From contig NZ_JAOQJI010000008.1 of assembly GCF_025567125.1 (NCBI RefSeq), positions 1 through 64,000 of the forward strand: a stretch of 64,000 nucleotides of DNA, in the 5' to 3' direction. A model generated the notes under the pieces. The model was not told the origin of the DNA. It did no database searches and saw only the letters and a program-made list of their open reading frames with translations. How positions within the stretch are numbered: the first letter of the stretch is position 1; every line of letters begins with the position of its first letter. Below are positions 8,151 to 16,361 of this stretch, piece after piece. Position numbers and translations under genes: made by a program. The DNA comes from Phocaeicola fibrisolvens (GTDB taxonomy: Bacteria > Bacteroidota > Bacteroidia > Bacteroidales > Bacteroidaceae).

Positions 8151-8242
8151 TTCTCTGTACGACTGTTTGGGATTTGTATTTCACAGTGTGGGATATATAT
8201 TTCACACTGTGGTTTTTGTATCCCACACTGTGGTACAGAGAA
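8151..8242. repeat. Four-unit 21-bp tandem repeat with inverted ends, copy 1
   Basis: Four 21-bp units: 8158-8178 (degenerate), 8179-8199, 8200-8220 and 8221-8241. Each has a core of the type CACACTGTGG or CACAGTGTGG followed by an AT-rich half. TTCTCTGTA (8151-8159) and its complement TACAGAGAA (8234-8242) bound the block. The same design occurs at 33193-33286. It lies in the 421-bp gene-free stretch between tRNA-Glu and the ACT-domain gene. The rest of that stretch holds only the two promoters noted here. Confidence 0.85.
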
Positions 8243-8258
8243 ATCTTTACTGATTTTG

Positions 8259-8290
8259 TTTGTTTAGTATAAGGACTTTTTCTATCTTTC
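8259..8290 (+). promoter_or_regulatory. Promoter for the ACT-domain gene
   Basis: TTTG (8259-8262), 20 bp, then TATCTTTC (8283-8290), one base off the -7 consensus. It starts 17 bp after the 21-bp repeat block. Confidence 0.55.
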
Positions 8291-8328
8291 GTCCCTAAAA
8301 CTGATGTTATATTAAGGTAGATTGAGAA

Positions 8329-8853
8329 ATGAAAGGCTATAAGTTGAAGTCTGTAGGCGTATATGACGGCAAAGTTTGTATGGCGGCCCTGGACGACAAA
8401 AGTGGGAAACCTGTTTCCATACAGGAACTTTCGACTTGCAAAGAATTGGTTTATATGCGTTTGCGTACATTGGAGGCAGTGGCCTCCTTCCGTTTTCTGG
8501 AGCATGCATTAGGAGTATTGTCGCGGTATGACATGCCGGTTTATGCCATGGCTTCTTCGGCCGGGAGTTTTTCCGTAGTGACAGGGGAAGGAAATGGCGG
8601 TTTGGAGAAGGTGTGCAGGGAACTTTCCTCGTTTGCCGAAGTCGTTCTGGAGCATGAAGTAGAGGTAATCTGTGTGCAGGAAGGTCCGGAAACGGACGAA
8701 CGGGAAGCCGATAAGAACCTGGTGGCATTGTTGAAGGATATTCCTGTGTTGATGGTTTCTTCTGAGGAAGAGGCAGGAAACGTGGCACTGACCGTGCGTC
8801 GGAAAGACCGGGAAAAAGTGATTCGTTTGTTCCAGTCGATGGGCGGTCAATAA
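8329..8853 (+). CDS. Orphan tandem ACT-domain protein, aspartokinase-regulatory-like
   Basis: Protein of 174 residues with no kinase domain. Residues from about 50 read like the paired ACT domains at the C-terminus of aspartate kinase: a helix (F-L-E-H-A-L-G-V-L-S-R-Y), a strand with S-S-A-G-S-F-S-V-V, L-E-K-V-C-R-E-L-S, then a second unit ending in N-V-A-L-T-V and R-L-F-Q-S. Such domains bind amino acids such as lysine or threonine. A stand-alone copy may be a separate regulator or a degenerate remnant. It is followed 23 bp later by recO, so the two are probably cotranscribed. Confidence 0.65.
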   Translation: MKGYKLKSVGVYDGKVCMAALDDKSGKPVSIQELSTCKELVYMRLRTLEAVASFRFLEHALGVLSRYDMPVYAMASSAGSFSVVTGEGNGGLEKVCRELSSFAEVVLEHEVEVICVQEGPETDEREADKNLVALLKDIPVLMVSSEEEAGNVALTVRRKDREKVIRLFQSMGGQ

Positions 8854-8876
8854 CCGGGGCTTAATTCGGAGAAGAT

Positions 8877-9602
8877 ATGTTGCAAAGATTGGAAGGCGTC
8901 GTATTGCATGTGGTGAAATACAGTGACAAATCGAATATCGTGCATATTTATACTTGTCAGAACGGAAGCATGTCGTTTCTGATACCTGCGGTACGTTCAC
9001 GTAAATCATTGGTCAATGGAGTCTTGTTTCGTCCGTTTTCTTTGGTAGAGGTGGAGGCCGATGTGCGTTCGAAAGCTGCACTTCCGTCTATCAAAGAAGC
9101 ACGGTTGTCTTATCCGTTGGAGTCTCTGCCCTATAATCCCTATAAGTTGGGCATTGTAATGTTTTTGGCAGAATTCTTGTCGCATGCCTTGCGCGAGGAA
9201 GGAAAGAATGAGCCGCTCTTTGCTTACCTTTCTTCTTCAATCCGCTGGCTGGATGCTTGTGGAGAGGATTTTGCTAATTTTCATCTGGTATTTTTGATTC
9301 GTCTGTCACGTTTTCTTGGATTTTATCCCAATTTGGAAAACTATCGGGAAGGGGACTGGTTTGATATGCTGAATGCATGTTTTGTGGAAACCAAGCCTTT
9401 GCACGGTATGTCGCTTTCACCGGAAGAGGCATCGCACATTCGTCAGCTGGCAAGGATGAACTATGAAACCATGTTTCTCTTCGGCATGAATCGGCTGGAG
9501 CGTCAGCGTTGTCTGACGGTCATGATGGAATATTACCGTTTGCATCTTCCGGATTTTCCGGAACTGAAATCACTCGATGTGCTGAAGGAATTGTTTGGTT
9601 GA
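8877..9602 (+). CDS. recO: DNA repair protein RecO
   Basis: Protein of 241 residues, normal for RecO. The N-terminal OB-fold begins M-L-Q-R-L-E-G-V-V-L-H, and the helical C-terminal domain follows. It has no zinc-binding cysteine cluster. RecO works with RecR to load RecA on SSB-coated DNA and anneals single strands. It sits 23 bp after the ACT-domain gene on the same strand and is convergent with the GatB/YqeY gene. Confidence 0.93.
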   Translation: MLQRLEGVVLHVVKYSDKSNIVHIYTCQNGSMSFLIPAVRSRKSLVNGVLFRPFSLVEVEADVRSKAALPSIKEARLSYPLESLPYNPYKLGIVMFLAEFLSHALREEGKNEPLFAYLSSSIRWLDACGEDFANFHLVFLIRLSRFLGFYPNLENYREGDWFDMLNACFVETKPLHGMSLSPEEASHIRQLARMNYETMFLFGMNRLERQRCLTVMMEYYRLHLPDFPELKSLDVLKELFG

Positions 9603-9620
9603 GGCTGGGGAAGGCTGCAC

Positions 9621-9663
9621 AAAAAAACGGGATGCATTCTCTTTACTTGAAAATACATCCCGT
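9621..9663 (-). terminator. Terminator of the GatB/YqeY gene
   Basis: On the minus strand 9656-9663 pairs with 9627-9634 (8 bp, extended by 3 bp past a mismatch), followed by a run of seven T (9621-9627). It also lies just past the recO stop but has no T tract on the plus strand. Confidence 0.75.
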
Positions 9664-9685
9664 AGAAAATCTTATGGGGAGGATT

Positions 9686-10135
9686 TTATCCCAGCAATTC
9701 TTTTACTTTGGCAGAAATGGCACGCCCTTCAGCCAGTCCGGCCAGTTCTTTGGAGGCTACGCCCATTACTTTTCCCATGTCTTTACCACTGGTAGCACCT
9801 ACGCGGGCAATGATGTCCTTCAATTTGGCTTCCAGTTCTTCCGGAGAAAGCTGCTTCGGCAGATAAGTTTCGATGACACGAACCTGAGCCATTTCTTCTT
9901 CTGCCAGGTCGGCACGCCCTTGTCCCTCATATACGGCAGCCGAGTCTTTTCCTTGTTTCACCAGTTTCTGCATGATTTTCAAGGCTGCATCGTCTGTCAG
10001 GGTATCATTGGCTCCCGGAGCGGTCTTTGCTTCCAGGAAACATTTCTTGATGTTACGCAAGGTTTCCAGTCTTACTTTGTCTTTGGCCTTCATGGCCTCT
10101 TTGATATCGTTGCTGATTTGTTCGAATAAATCCAT
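9686..10135 (-). CDS. GatB/YqeY domain protein
   Basis: Protein of 149 residues, the typical size of free-standing YqeY proteins. It is helical throughout, with a C-terminal G-x-x-S-G-K-D-M-G-K-V-M segment that matches the tail domain of GatB, the amidotransferase subunit that binds tRNA. The function of the free-standing form is not established. It lies 39 bp downstream of ftsZ on the same strand, at the end of the division and cell-wall cluster, so it is probably on that transcript. Confidence 0.9.
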   Translation of the reverse strand: MDLFEQISNDIKEAMKAKDKVRLETLRNIKKCFLEAKTAPGANDTLTDDAALKIMQKLVKQGKDSAAVYEGQGRADLAEEEMAQVRVIETYLPKQLSPEELEAKLKDIIARVGATSGKDMGKVMGVASKELAGLAEGRAISAKVKELLG

Positions 10136-10174
10136 AGTCCTAAATGTTTAAATATTGTTTCTTTGTCGATTCTG

Positions 10175-11485
10175 TTAGAAAGTAATCGTCATGGAGCCGG
10201 TATTGCTGGTTGTTTCAGGTTCCGGTGCGATTTTCTCTTCCGTAGTAGCCTTGGAACGGATATTTTCCAGTTCCATCTTTGTACGTTTGTAGGTAGGAGT
10301 GGTTTCTACCATACTGATGATGTCATCGTTGGCCAAGTCTTCCTGACTGAAGATGTAGATGTTCGGGCGTTTTTTCCGGATGCTGCTTTTCAGGATGCTT
10401 TTCCCGTAGTAGTCGCTTCGGCGCTCGTCTTTTTTCTGCTCTTCTTCTTCCAAGTCATCCAGCCTTTTCTGTTCCTCGAGTGTACGCTGCTTGAGTACGT
10501 TGTCCATGCCTGGTACGTCCTTGATGCCGAATCCTGTAGCCAGGATAGTGAATTTCACTTTGTTTTCCAGTGTTTCATCGGTGTAAAGACCCCATTTGGT
10601 TTCTACGTCTTTCCCAAACTTGCTCATGAATTCGTGAATCTCATCCATTTCACCCATCATCAGTTCGCTGTTGGGGCTGTAAGTAATGACAAACAATACT
10701 TTCTTGGAATTGAAAATATCGTTGTTGTTCAGCAGCGGAGAGTGAAGTGCATCGGTGATGGCTTGTGTCACTCTTCCTTCTCCCTCGCCGTATCCGGTAC
10801 TCATGATGGCTACTCCACCGTCTTTCAACACGGTTTTCACATCGTTGAAGTCCAAGTTGATGATACCTCGCAGAGTAATGATTTCGGCAATGCTCTTTGC
10901 GGCGATAGACAGTGTGTCGTCTGCTTTTCCGAAGGCATTCATGACGCTGATGTCGGAATACACGTCACGCAGACGTTCGTTGTTGATGACCAGCAAGGCA
11001 TCTACGTGTTTGCTCATCTCTTCCACTCCGTCGAGTGCCTGGTCAATTTTCTTGTTGCCTTCGAACAAGAACGGAATGGTGACGATACCTACCGTCAGGA
11101 TTTCCATGTCCTTGGCCGTTTTGGCAATGATAGGAGCGGCGCCGGTTCCGGTTCCTCCTCCCATACCTGCTGTGATGAATGCCATGCGGCATCCGTCGTT
11201 CAGCATATCTTTGATGTCTTCGATGCTTTCTTCCGCAGCGGCCCGAGCCTTTGCCGGGCGGTTGCCTGCTCCGAGTCCCTCGCTACCCAGCTGTAATTTC
11301 CGCAGGACAGGTGACTCTTCCAGTGCCTGGTTATCCGTGTTGCAGACCACAAATGTCACATCATGGATACCTTCTTTGTACATGTGGTTGACGGCATTTC
11401 CACCGCCACCTCCCACACCAATTACTTTTATTATATGTGGAGAATCTTTCGGAAAATCGAAAGGTACCATTGTTTCGTCTGACAT
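10175..11485 (-). CDS. ftsZ: Cell division GTPase FtsZ
   Basis: Protein of 436 residues. The tubulin signature G-G-G-T-G-T-G lies at 109-115 and the G-V-G-G-G-G-G-N loop at 23-30. After the two-domain core comes a linker with a charged, E/K-rich helix near 320-350, and the protein ends in G-S-M-T-I-T-F, the likely peptide that contacts FtsA. It forms the Z ring at midcell. It lies 25 bp downstream of ftsA, the last core gene of the cluster. A 377-aa plus-strand open frame is a shadow. Confidence 0.97.
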   Translation of the reverse strand: MSDETMVPFDFPKDSPHIIKVIGVGGGGGNAVNHMYKEGIHDVTFVVCNTDNQALEESPVLRKLQLGSEGLGAGNRPAKARAAAEESIEDIKDMLNDGCRMAFITAGMGGGTGTGAAPIIAKTAKDMEILTVGIVTIPFLFEGNKKIDQALDGVEEMSKHVDALLVINNERLRDVYSDISVMNAFGKADDTLSIAAKSIAEIITLRGIINLDFNDVKTVLKDGGVAIMSTGYGEGEGRVTQAITDALHSPLLNNNDIFNSKKVLFVITYSPNSELMMGEMDEIHEFMSKFGKDVETKWGLYTDETLENKVKFTILATGFGIKDVPGMDNVLKQRTLEEQKRLDDLEEEEQKKDERRSDYYGKSILKSSIRKKRPNIYIFSQEDLANDDIISMVETTPTYKRTKMELENIRSKATTEEKIAPEPETTSNTGSMTITF

Positions 11486-11510
11486 AATTCTAATATATTT
11501 ATGTGAATAA

Positions 11511-13088
11511 TCAGTTATCTTTTAAAATCTCATCAGAGAGGTTTGTCACCTTCTTGGCGAAAATGTCGAACCAACTGTTCTCTTTCTTTTCTTTGTTGAT
11601 TTTATGCTCCAGTTCATTCAGTTCTTCTTCCTTCTCTGCAAGATGCATCCGTCGTGCATTGTCTATTTCTTTCAGAGCTGCCTTGTACTTTTTCTTACTC
11701 AGCAACAGCCGGGCTTCTTCTACGTACGTGGTATATTCTTCTTGTCTTTTCCGGTTGCGTTCTTCCTCCTGCCGTTTTTTCTCTTCATTGATTCTACGAA
11801 TCCGCTCAGCTTCTTCTTCGGCTTTCCGTTTGGCTTCTTCAGCTTGAATCCGTTCGGCTTCTTTGCGTTTGGCTTCAGCTTCTTTTTCCTTCAAATCATC
11901 TATGAAGTCGAATTGGTGGCCTTTGCGGGGGTCTACTTTGAGGCAGTTTTCCTTGCCTTCTGCCAGCAGCCCGATCAGTGTATTCTGTGTACCGTCTTTC
12001 GGAATTTGAATAGTACCTGTCAGTGCGATGTTACCGCCTTTTGCAATGCGGATTTTTTCGATTTTAGTGATTTGCTTGAAAGCTCCGTCAATGTTAGGCA
12101 TGTTGCATGCACCTCCGGTAAGAATGAGTCCGGCGAGCAATTTGTCTCCATAATCGGACACCATGATTTGGTTCCACACATTGGAAATAATTTCATTGAC
12201 ACGGGCTTCAACGATGTATTCCAGTTTGTGGGCTGGTATCGTACATTTCCCTTCAATGCTGTATTCTTGTTCGTCCGTCTGTTCTTCCTCTTCGGCCGGT
12301 GGGGTGAGAGCGCATCCGTAGCGTAGTTTCAACTGTTCGGCATCCTCTTCTTCAATTTGCAGACTACAGATGTCTTTTGTGATGTTGTTGCTACCCAGTG
12401 GGATGACTGCCAGATGGCGTAATATGTTGTTTTTATATACGGATACGGTGGTTGTATCGGCTCCCAGGTCGACGAGAGCACATCCTGAACGTTTTTCACT
12501 GTCGGTCAGTACCACATTGGCCGTGGCCATCGGCGACAGGAAATAATCGGCAATTTCATATTTGGTCTGTTTGAAACACTGTTCAATCCGGGCTTTCAGG
12601 GTATGGTGTGCAATGATGTTCAGGTAACGTCCTTCAATGCGGTCGGCTGAAATACCCACCGGTTCCGTCAGAAGGTTATTCCCCACTTTGTATTCTTGCG
12701 GTTCCACATCCAGAATTTCCTGGTCAACCAGTGAGATTTCCCGGTTGTTTTCCATGAGTGATTCAATGAGTGCCTGTGATATCTTTGTTTCTTCCCCTAG
12801 TTGTTTGGTTACGTGGTTGCGCATGCTTCGTATGGACTGTCCGCCTATTCCTACATAGACTTTTTTGATGGAAGCCTGCAAGTCTTCTTCCAGTTTCTGG
12901 ATGACAGAAACTAGAATTTGTGTAGTTTTATCCAGGTTAAAGATTGCGCCTTTCTTGATGCAATCTGACGAAGGGGCATTGGCATAGGCAAGAATCTGGA
13001 TACTACCATCAGCATTCTTTTTGCCGGCAATCCCTGTGATGTTGGTCGAACCCAGTTCGATAGCTGCTATAAAATCTGTTACTGCCAT
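11511..13088 (-). CDS. ftsA: Cell division protein FtsA with long coiled-coil C-terminus
   Basis: Protein of 525 residues, about 100 longer than E. coli FtsA. The actin-like ATPase core (E-L-G-S-T-N-I-T-G at the start, D-L-G-A-D-T-T phosphate loop, L-T-G-G-A adenosine site) spans about 1-385. Next comes a roughly 100-residue segment dense in Glu, Lys, Arg and Ala, a predicted coiled coil. The last 20 residues (from S-W-F-D-I-F-A-K-K) form a likely amphipathic membrane helix. FtsA tethers FtsZ to the membrane. Only 3 bp separate it from ftsQ. Confidence 0.95.
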   Translation of the reverse strand: MAVTDFIAAIELGSTNITGIAGKKNADGSIQILAYANAPSSDCIKKGAIFNLDKTTQILVSVIQKLEEDLQASIKKVYVGIGGQSIRSMRNHVTKQLGEETKISQALIESLMENNREISLVDQEILDVEPQEYKVGNNLLTEPVGISADRIEGRYLNIIAHHTLKARIEQCFKQTKYEIADYFLSPMATANVVLTDSEKRSGCALVDLGADTTTVSVYKNNILRHLAVIPLGSNNITKDICSLQIEEEDAEQLKLRYGCALTPPAEEEEQTDEQEYSIEGKCTIPAHKLEYIVEARVNEIISNVWNQIMVSDYGDKLLAGLILTGGACNMPNIDGAFKQITKIEKIRIAKGGNIALTGTIQIPKDGTQNTLIGLLAEGKENCLKVDPRKGHQFDFIDDLKEKEAEAKRKEAERIQAEEAKRKAEEEAERIRRINEEKKRQEEERNRKRQEEYTTYVEEARLLLSKKKYKAALKEIDNARRMHLAEKEEELNELEHKINKEKKENSWFDIFAKKVTNLSDEILKDN

Positions 13089-13091
13089 ATC

Positions 13092-13829
13092 TTACTCCTC
13101 TTTTTTTGTTCCGATAATTTGGTTGTTAAATTCGATGCTAATCCGTTCATATTTGTTCCATCCGATGCGGTTTAGCACTTTACTGTAAAACGTTTGCAAT
13201 TTACTGAATTTTTCTTCAAAATCAGTCGCTTTTCCTAAAAAAAGAATATGGTCTCCCACGCGTGGAACGATTTCCAATTCTTTTCTGGGAGTTACGTTTA
13301 TCTGCTCTACTTGCGCTTTCCAGAAAGGGTTTTGCTGGAGGTAAAGTCCGAGCTGATACAATTCGTTCTGTGCAAATTTCCGGTCGATGAATCCTGTAGC
13401 GACAGCTACATGTACTGATTTTCCGGCAGCAGACATGATTTTCCCCGATTGGTCAATGTAATAATTGTCTCCGTTACTGCTCATGATTCGGAGAATCGGA
13501 ATGCGCTGATAGACCTCGATCCCGACTTTGCCTCCGGATGTAAGGTAGCATTCTGCCTTACTGATAAAGGGATGTCGGGAAAGAGTTTCTTCCAACAGGC
13601 GGACATTGATTGTGCCGATACGTTTTTTTTCCGGGTATAAGTTTTTCTGCTTCAGCAGGTTTTTTACCTCAGTTTCGGTGATAAAACCGTAATCAATACT
13701 GTCTTTGACAACCAATTCCATACCCTTGCAGACCTGATTTTCGGGCTTGCGATTAAATACGGTTACAGCCACTATCAAGTAGGCTGTAACAGCTAATAAA
13801 ATGCAGAGTATGAGAATCCGTTTAATCAT
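13092..13829 (-). CDS. ftsQ: Cell division protein FtsQ
   Basis: Protein of 245 residues: a single N-terminal membrane helix (about 4-24), then a periplasmic POTRA-like region (about 40-110, with F-I-S-K-A-E-C-Y) and the FtsQ C-terminal domain. It links early and late division proteins. It overlaps murC by 4 nt (13826-13829), a sign of coupled translation. Recognition rests on position between murC and ftsA plus topology, as FtsQ sequence is poorly conserved. Confidence 0.88.
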   Translation of the reverse strand: MIKRILILCILLAVTAYLIVAVTVFNRKPENQVCKGMELVVKDSIDYGFITETEVKNLLKQKNLYPEKKRIGTINVRLLEETLSRHPFISKAECYLTSGGKVGIEVYQRIPILRIMSSNGDNYYIDQSGKIMSAAGKSVHVAVATGFIDRKFAQNELYQLGLYLQQNPFWKAQVEQINVTPRKELEIVPRVGDHILFLGKATDFEEKFSKLQTFYSKVLNRIGWNKYERISIEFNNQIIGTKKEE

Positions 13830-15202
13830 CTATCTTTCAGTAATTCATAAATTTGTGGAACGAAGTTGTCTATATCGCCGGCCCCGAGGGTTATCAGTAC
13901 ATCCAGTTTTTTGTTTTTCAGTACTTCCAGGAGCTGTTCCTTTGTACACATACTTTTTTCAATTCCCTGGCGCAGGTTGTCATAAATAAGCTGACTGGTG
14001 ACTCCTGGTATCGGAGCTTCGCGGGCCGGATAGATGTCCAACAGAATCACCTCATCCAGCAGAGACAAACTGCGGGCAAAATCTTGGTAGAAGTCGCGGG
14101 TACGCGTGTAAAGATGCGGCTGGAATACGGCTGTGATTTTCCGGTTAGGATATAGTCTGCGGATGGAAGTCACACTTTGTCTGATTTCTTCCGGATGATG
14201 TGCATAATCACTCAGAAAGACGATGTGCGAATTCTTTATCTTGAAATCAAACCGACGGTCTACTCCTTTGAACTGAGGCATGGCTGCCTTGATTTCTTCC
14301 GGAGTTGCTCCTCCAATTTGTGCCAGTGCCATGGCTGCGATACCGTTCTCGATGTTGACATACACGGGTACACCCAACTGGATGTCGGTGATATTTCCGA
14401 GTGGTGAGACATAATCGAAATAGATTTCACCATCGCCTATGCGGATATTTTCCGCATGAAAATCACCTTTTTCAGCGGAGTAAGTATAAATGGTGACACC
14501 TGGTTGGACGTTTGGTTGCAATTCCAGACCTTCCTTCACAATCAAGTATCCGTCCGGACGGATAAGCGAAGTATATTTCCGGAAACTTTCAAGGTAAGCT
14601 TCATGAGTGCCGTAAATGTCCAGATGGTCGGAATCAGTTGCCGTAATGACAGTGGCATACGGTGTCAGCCAGTGGAAAGAACGGTCGAATTCATCGGCTT
14701 CAATCACCACGTAGTCGCTTTTGTCTGATAGCAATAAATTGGTCTGGTAGTTCTTTGAGATACCTCCCAGGAATGCATTGCATCCTACGTGTGAGTGGTC
14801 CAGCAAGAAAGCCGCCATGGTAGACGTGGTGGTTTTTCCATGAGTCCCTGCGACGCATAAGCCTTTTTCTGTCTGGGTCAACATACCCAGCACTTGGGCG
14901 CGTTTATGTATTTCGAAATGATGTTCCTGAAAATACATCAATTCTTTGTGGGTAGCTGGTATGGCAGGAGTATACACTATCAGAGTGGTTTCCGGATGCA
15001 GAAATGTTTCTGGAATCAGGGATACGTTTTCTTCGTAGTGAATGAGAGCACCTTCTTTGACCAGTTTTTCTGTCAGTTCGCTTGGAGTGCGGTCGTAACC
15101 ACCCACTTTCTTTCCTTTGGACAGGAAATAGCGTACCAAGGCACTCATTCCGATGCCTCCGGCTCCGATGAAATAGACGGCTTGTATTGTATTAATGTTC
15201 AT
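13826..15202 (-). CDS. murC: UDP-N-acetylmuramate--L-alanine ligase
   Basis: Protein of 458 residues. The N-terminal G-A-G-G-I-G-M-S (13-20) binds the UDP-sugar, the ATP loop G-T-H-G-K-T-T lies at 119-125, and the D-Y-A-H-H-P-E-E motif marks the C-terminal Mur ligase domain. It adds L-Ala to UDP-MurNAc, the first peptide step of peptidoglycan synthesis, in the cytoplasm. It overlaps murG by 11 nt and ftsQ by 4 nt. Confidence 0.96.
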   Translation of the reverse strand: MNINTIQAVYFIGAGGIGMSALVRYFLSKGKKVGGYDRTPSELTEKLVKEGALIHYEENVSLIPETFLHPETTLIVYTPAIPATHKELMYFQEHHFEIHKRAQVLGMLTQTEKGLCVAGTHGKTTTSTMAAFLLDHSHVGCNAFLGGISKNYQTNLLLSDKSDYVVIEADEFDRSFHWLTPYATVITATDSDHLDIYGTHEAYLESFRKYTSLIRPDGYLIVKEGLELQPNVQPGVTIYTYSAEKGDFHAENIRIGDGEIYFDYVSPLGNITDIQLGVPVYVNIENGIAAMALAQIGGATPEEIKAAMPQFKGVDRRFDFKIKNSHIVFLSDYAHHPEEIRQSVTSIRRLYPNRKITAVFQPHLYTRTRDFYQDFARSLSLLDEVILLDIYPAREAPIPGVTSQLIYDNLRQGIEKSMCTKEQLLEVLKNKKLDVLITLGAGDIDNFVPQIYELLKDR

Positions 15203-16322
15203 GACTTTCTTTGTATTTTAGGGCCAGCTTGCAGACCTCTTTTGCAATGATGTTTGCAGAGTCCTGAATGGCCAGCTTCTTGATGTTTTTGCTTAAACTA
15301 TCCAATAAATCCGGCTGGCAGACCGTTTGGATGGCGGTGTCAACCAGTTTTTGCGTCGCTTCACTGTCTTTGACGTAAAGGGCTGCATTTTTGTTCACGA
15401 GAGCCAGTGCATTTTTGGTCTGGTGGTCTTCTGCCACATTGGGCGAAGGTACCAGGATAACTGGTTTCCCTAGCAGGCAAAACTCCGAAATAGATCCCGC
15501 TCCCGCACGACTGATGACCAGGTCGGCGGCACTATATGCAGCAGCCATATCTGAAATGAAATCAGAGGTATATAGCATGGGCAACTTTCCGTAAGCCTGT
15601 ACGGCTTTGCGGGCTTCATCGATGTAGATTTTTCCTGTCTGCCAGATGAATTGTACTCCTGAATTCTTGATTTTATCAAATCCTTGCATGACGCAGTTGT
15701 TGATAGTGCGCGCTCCCAGACTACCTCCAATAATCAGAATGGTCTTTTTATGCGGATCCAGGCCGAAAGACCGGATGGCTTCCTCGCGTGAAATCTTTTC
15801 CTTTAGCAGTCCTTGTCTGACAGGGTTTCCGGTAAGGATGATTTTGTTTTTATCAAAGAAGCGCTCCATGCCTTCGTATGCTACACATATTTTCTCGGCT
15901 TTCTGGGCCAGCAATTTGTTGGTGACACCTGCGTAAGAATTCTGTTCTTGTATCAGTGTCGGAATGCCCATCATGCCGGCCACTTTTAGCGTCGGTCCGC
16001 TGGCATAGCCTCCTACACCTACGGCAGCATGAGGTTTGAAGTCTTTTATGATTTTTCGGGCCATCCACTGACTTCTGAACAGTTTGATGAGTACACCGAT
16101 GTTTTTTAGTAAATGCTTCCGGTCGAATCCGGCTACCGGGAGTCCGATAATCTTGTATCCTGCGGCCGGTACGCGTTGCATTTCCATACGTCCTTCAGCT
16201 CCGATAAATAAGATTTCAGCTTCCGGATGCAATTCTTTAATGGCGTTGGCAATGGAAATGGCCGGGAAGATATGTCCTCCTGTACCGCCTCCACTCACTA
16301 TGATGCGTAAATGTTCTTCCAT
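15192..16322 (-). CDS. murG: UDP-GlcNAc lipid I N-acetylglucosaminyltransferase
   Basis: Protein of 376 residues. The G-G-G-T-G-G-H-I-F-P-A motif at 11-21 is diagnostic of MurG, and the C-terminal donor domain has the expected S-R-A-G-A-G-S-I-S-E segment. It converts lipid I to lipid II on the inner face of the inner membrane. It overlaps murC by 11 nt. Confidence 0.96.
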   Translation of the reverse strand: MEEHLRIIVSGGGTGGHIFPAISIANAIKELHPEAEILFIGAEGRMEMQRVPAAGYKIIGLPVAGFDRKHLLKNIGVLIKLFRSQWMARKIIKDFKPHAAVGVGGYASGPTLKVAGMMGIPTLIQEQNSYAGVTNKLLAQKAEKICVAYEGMERFFDKNKIILTGNPVRQGLLKEKISREEAIRSFGLDPHKKTILIIGGSLGARTINNCVMQGFDKIKNSGVQFIWQTGKIYIDEARKAVQAYGKLPMLYTSDFISDMAAAYSAADLVISRAGAGSISEFCLLGKPVILVPSPNVAEDHQTKNALALVNKNAALYVKDSEATQKLVDTAIQTVCQPDLLDSLSKNIKKLAIQDSANIIAKEVCKLALKYKESHEH

Positions 16323-16361
16323 ATCTTTGTATTATTTGCCTGCAAAGTTAAAAATAAACTT

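Noticed and set aside
8151..8242. CRISPR array or coding repeat
   Set aside because: The 21-bp units are directly adjacent with no unique spacers, and although 21 bp keeps a seven-codon frame open, there is no start codon or homologous protein.
10163..11296. A 377-aa plus-strand open frame
   Set aside because: Shadow of ftsZ; Phe/Val/His-rich and without motifs.
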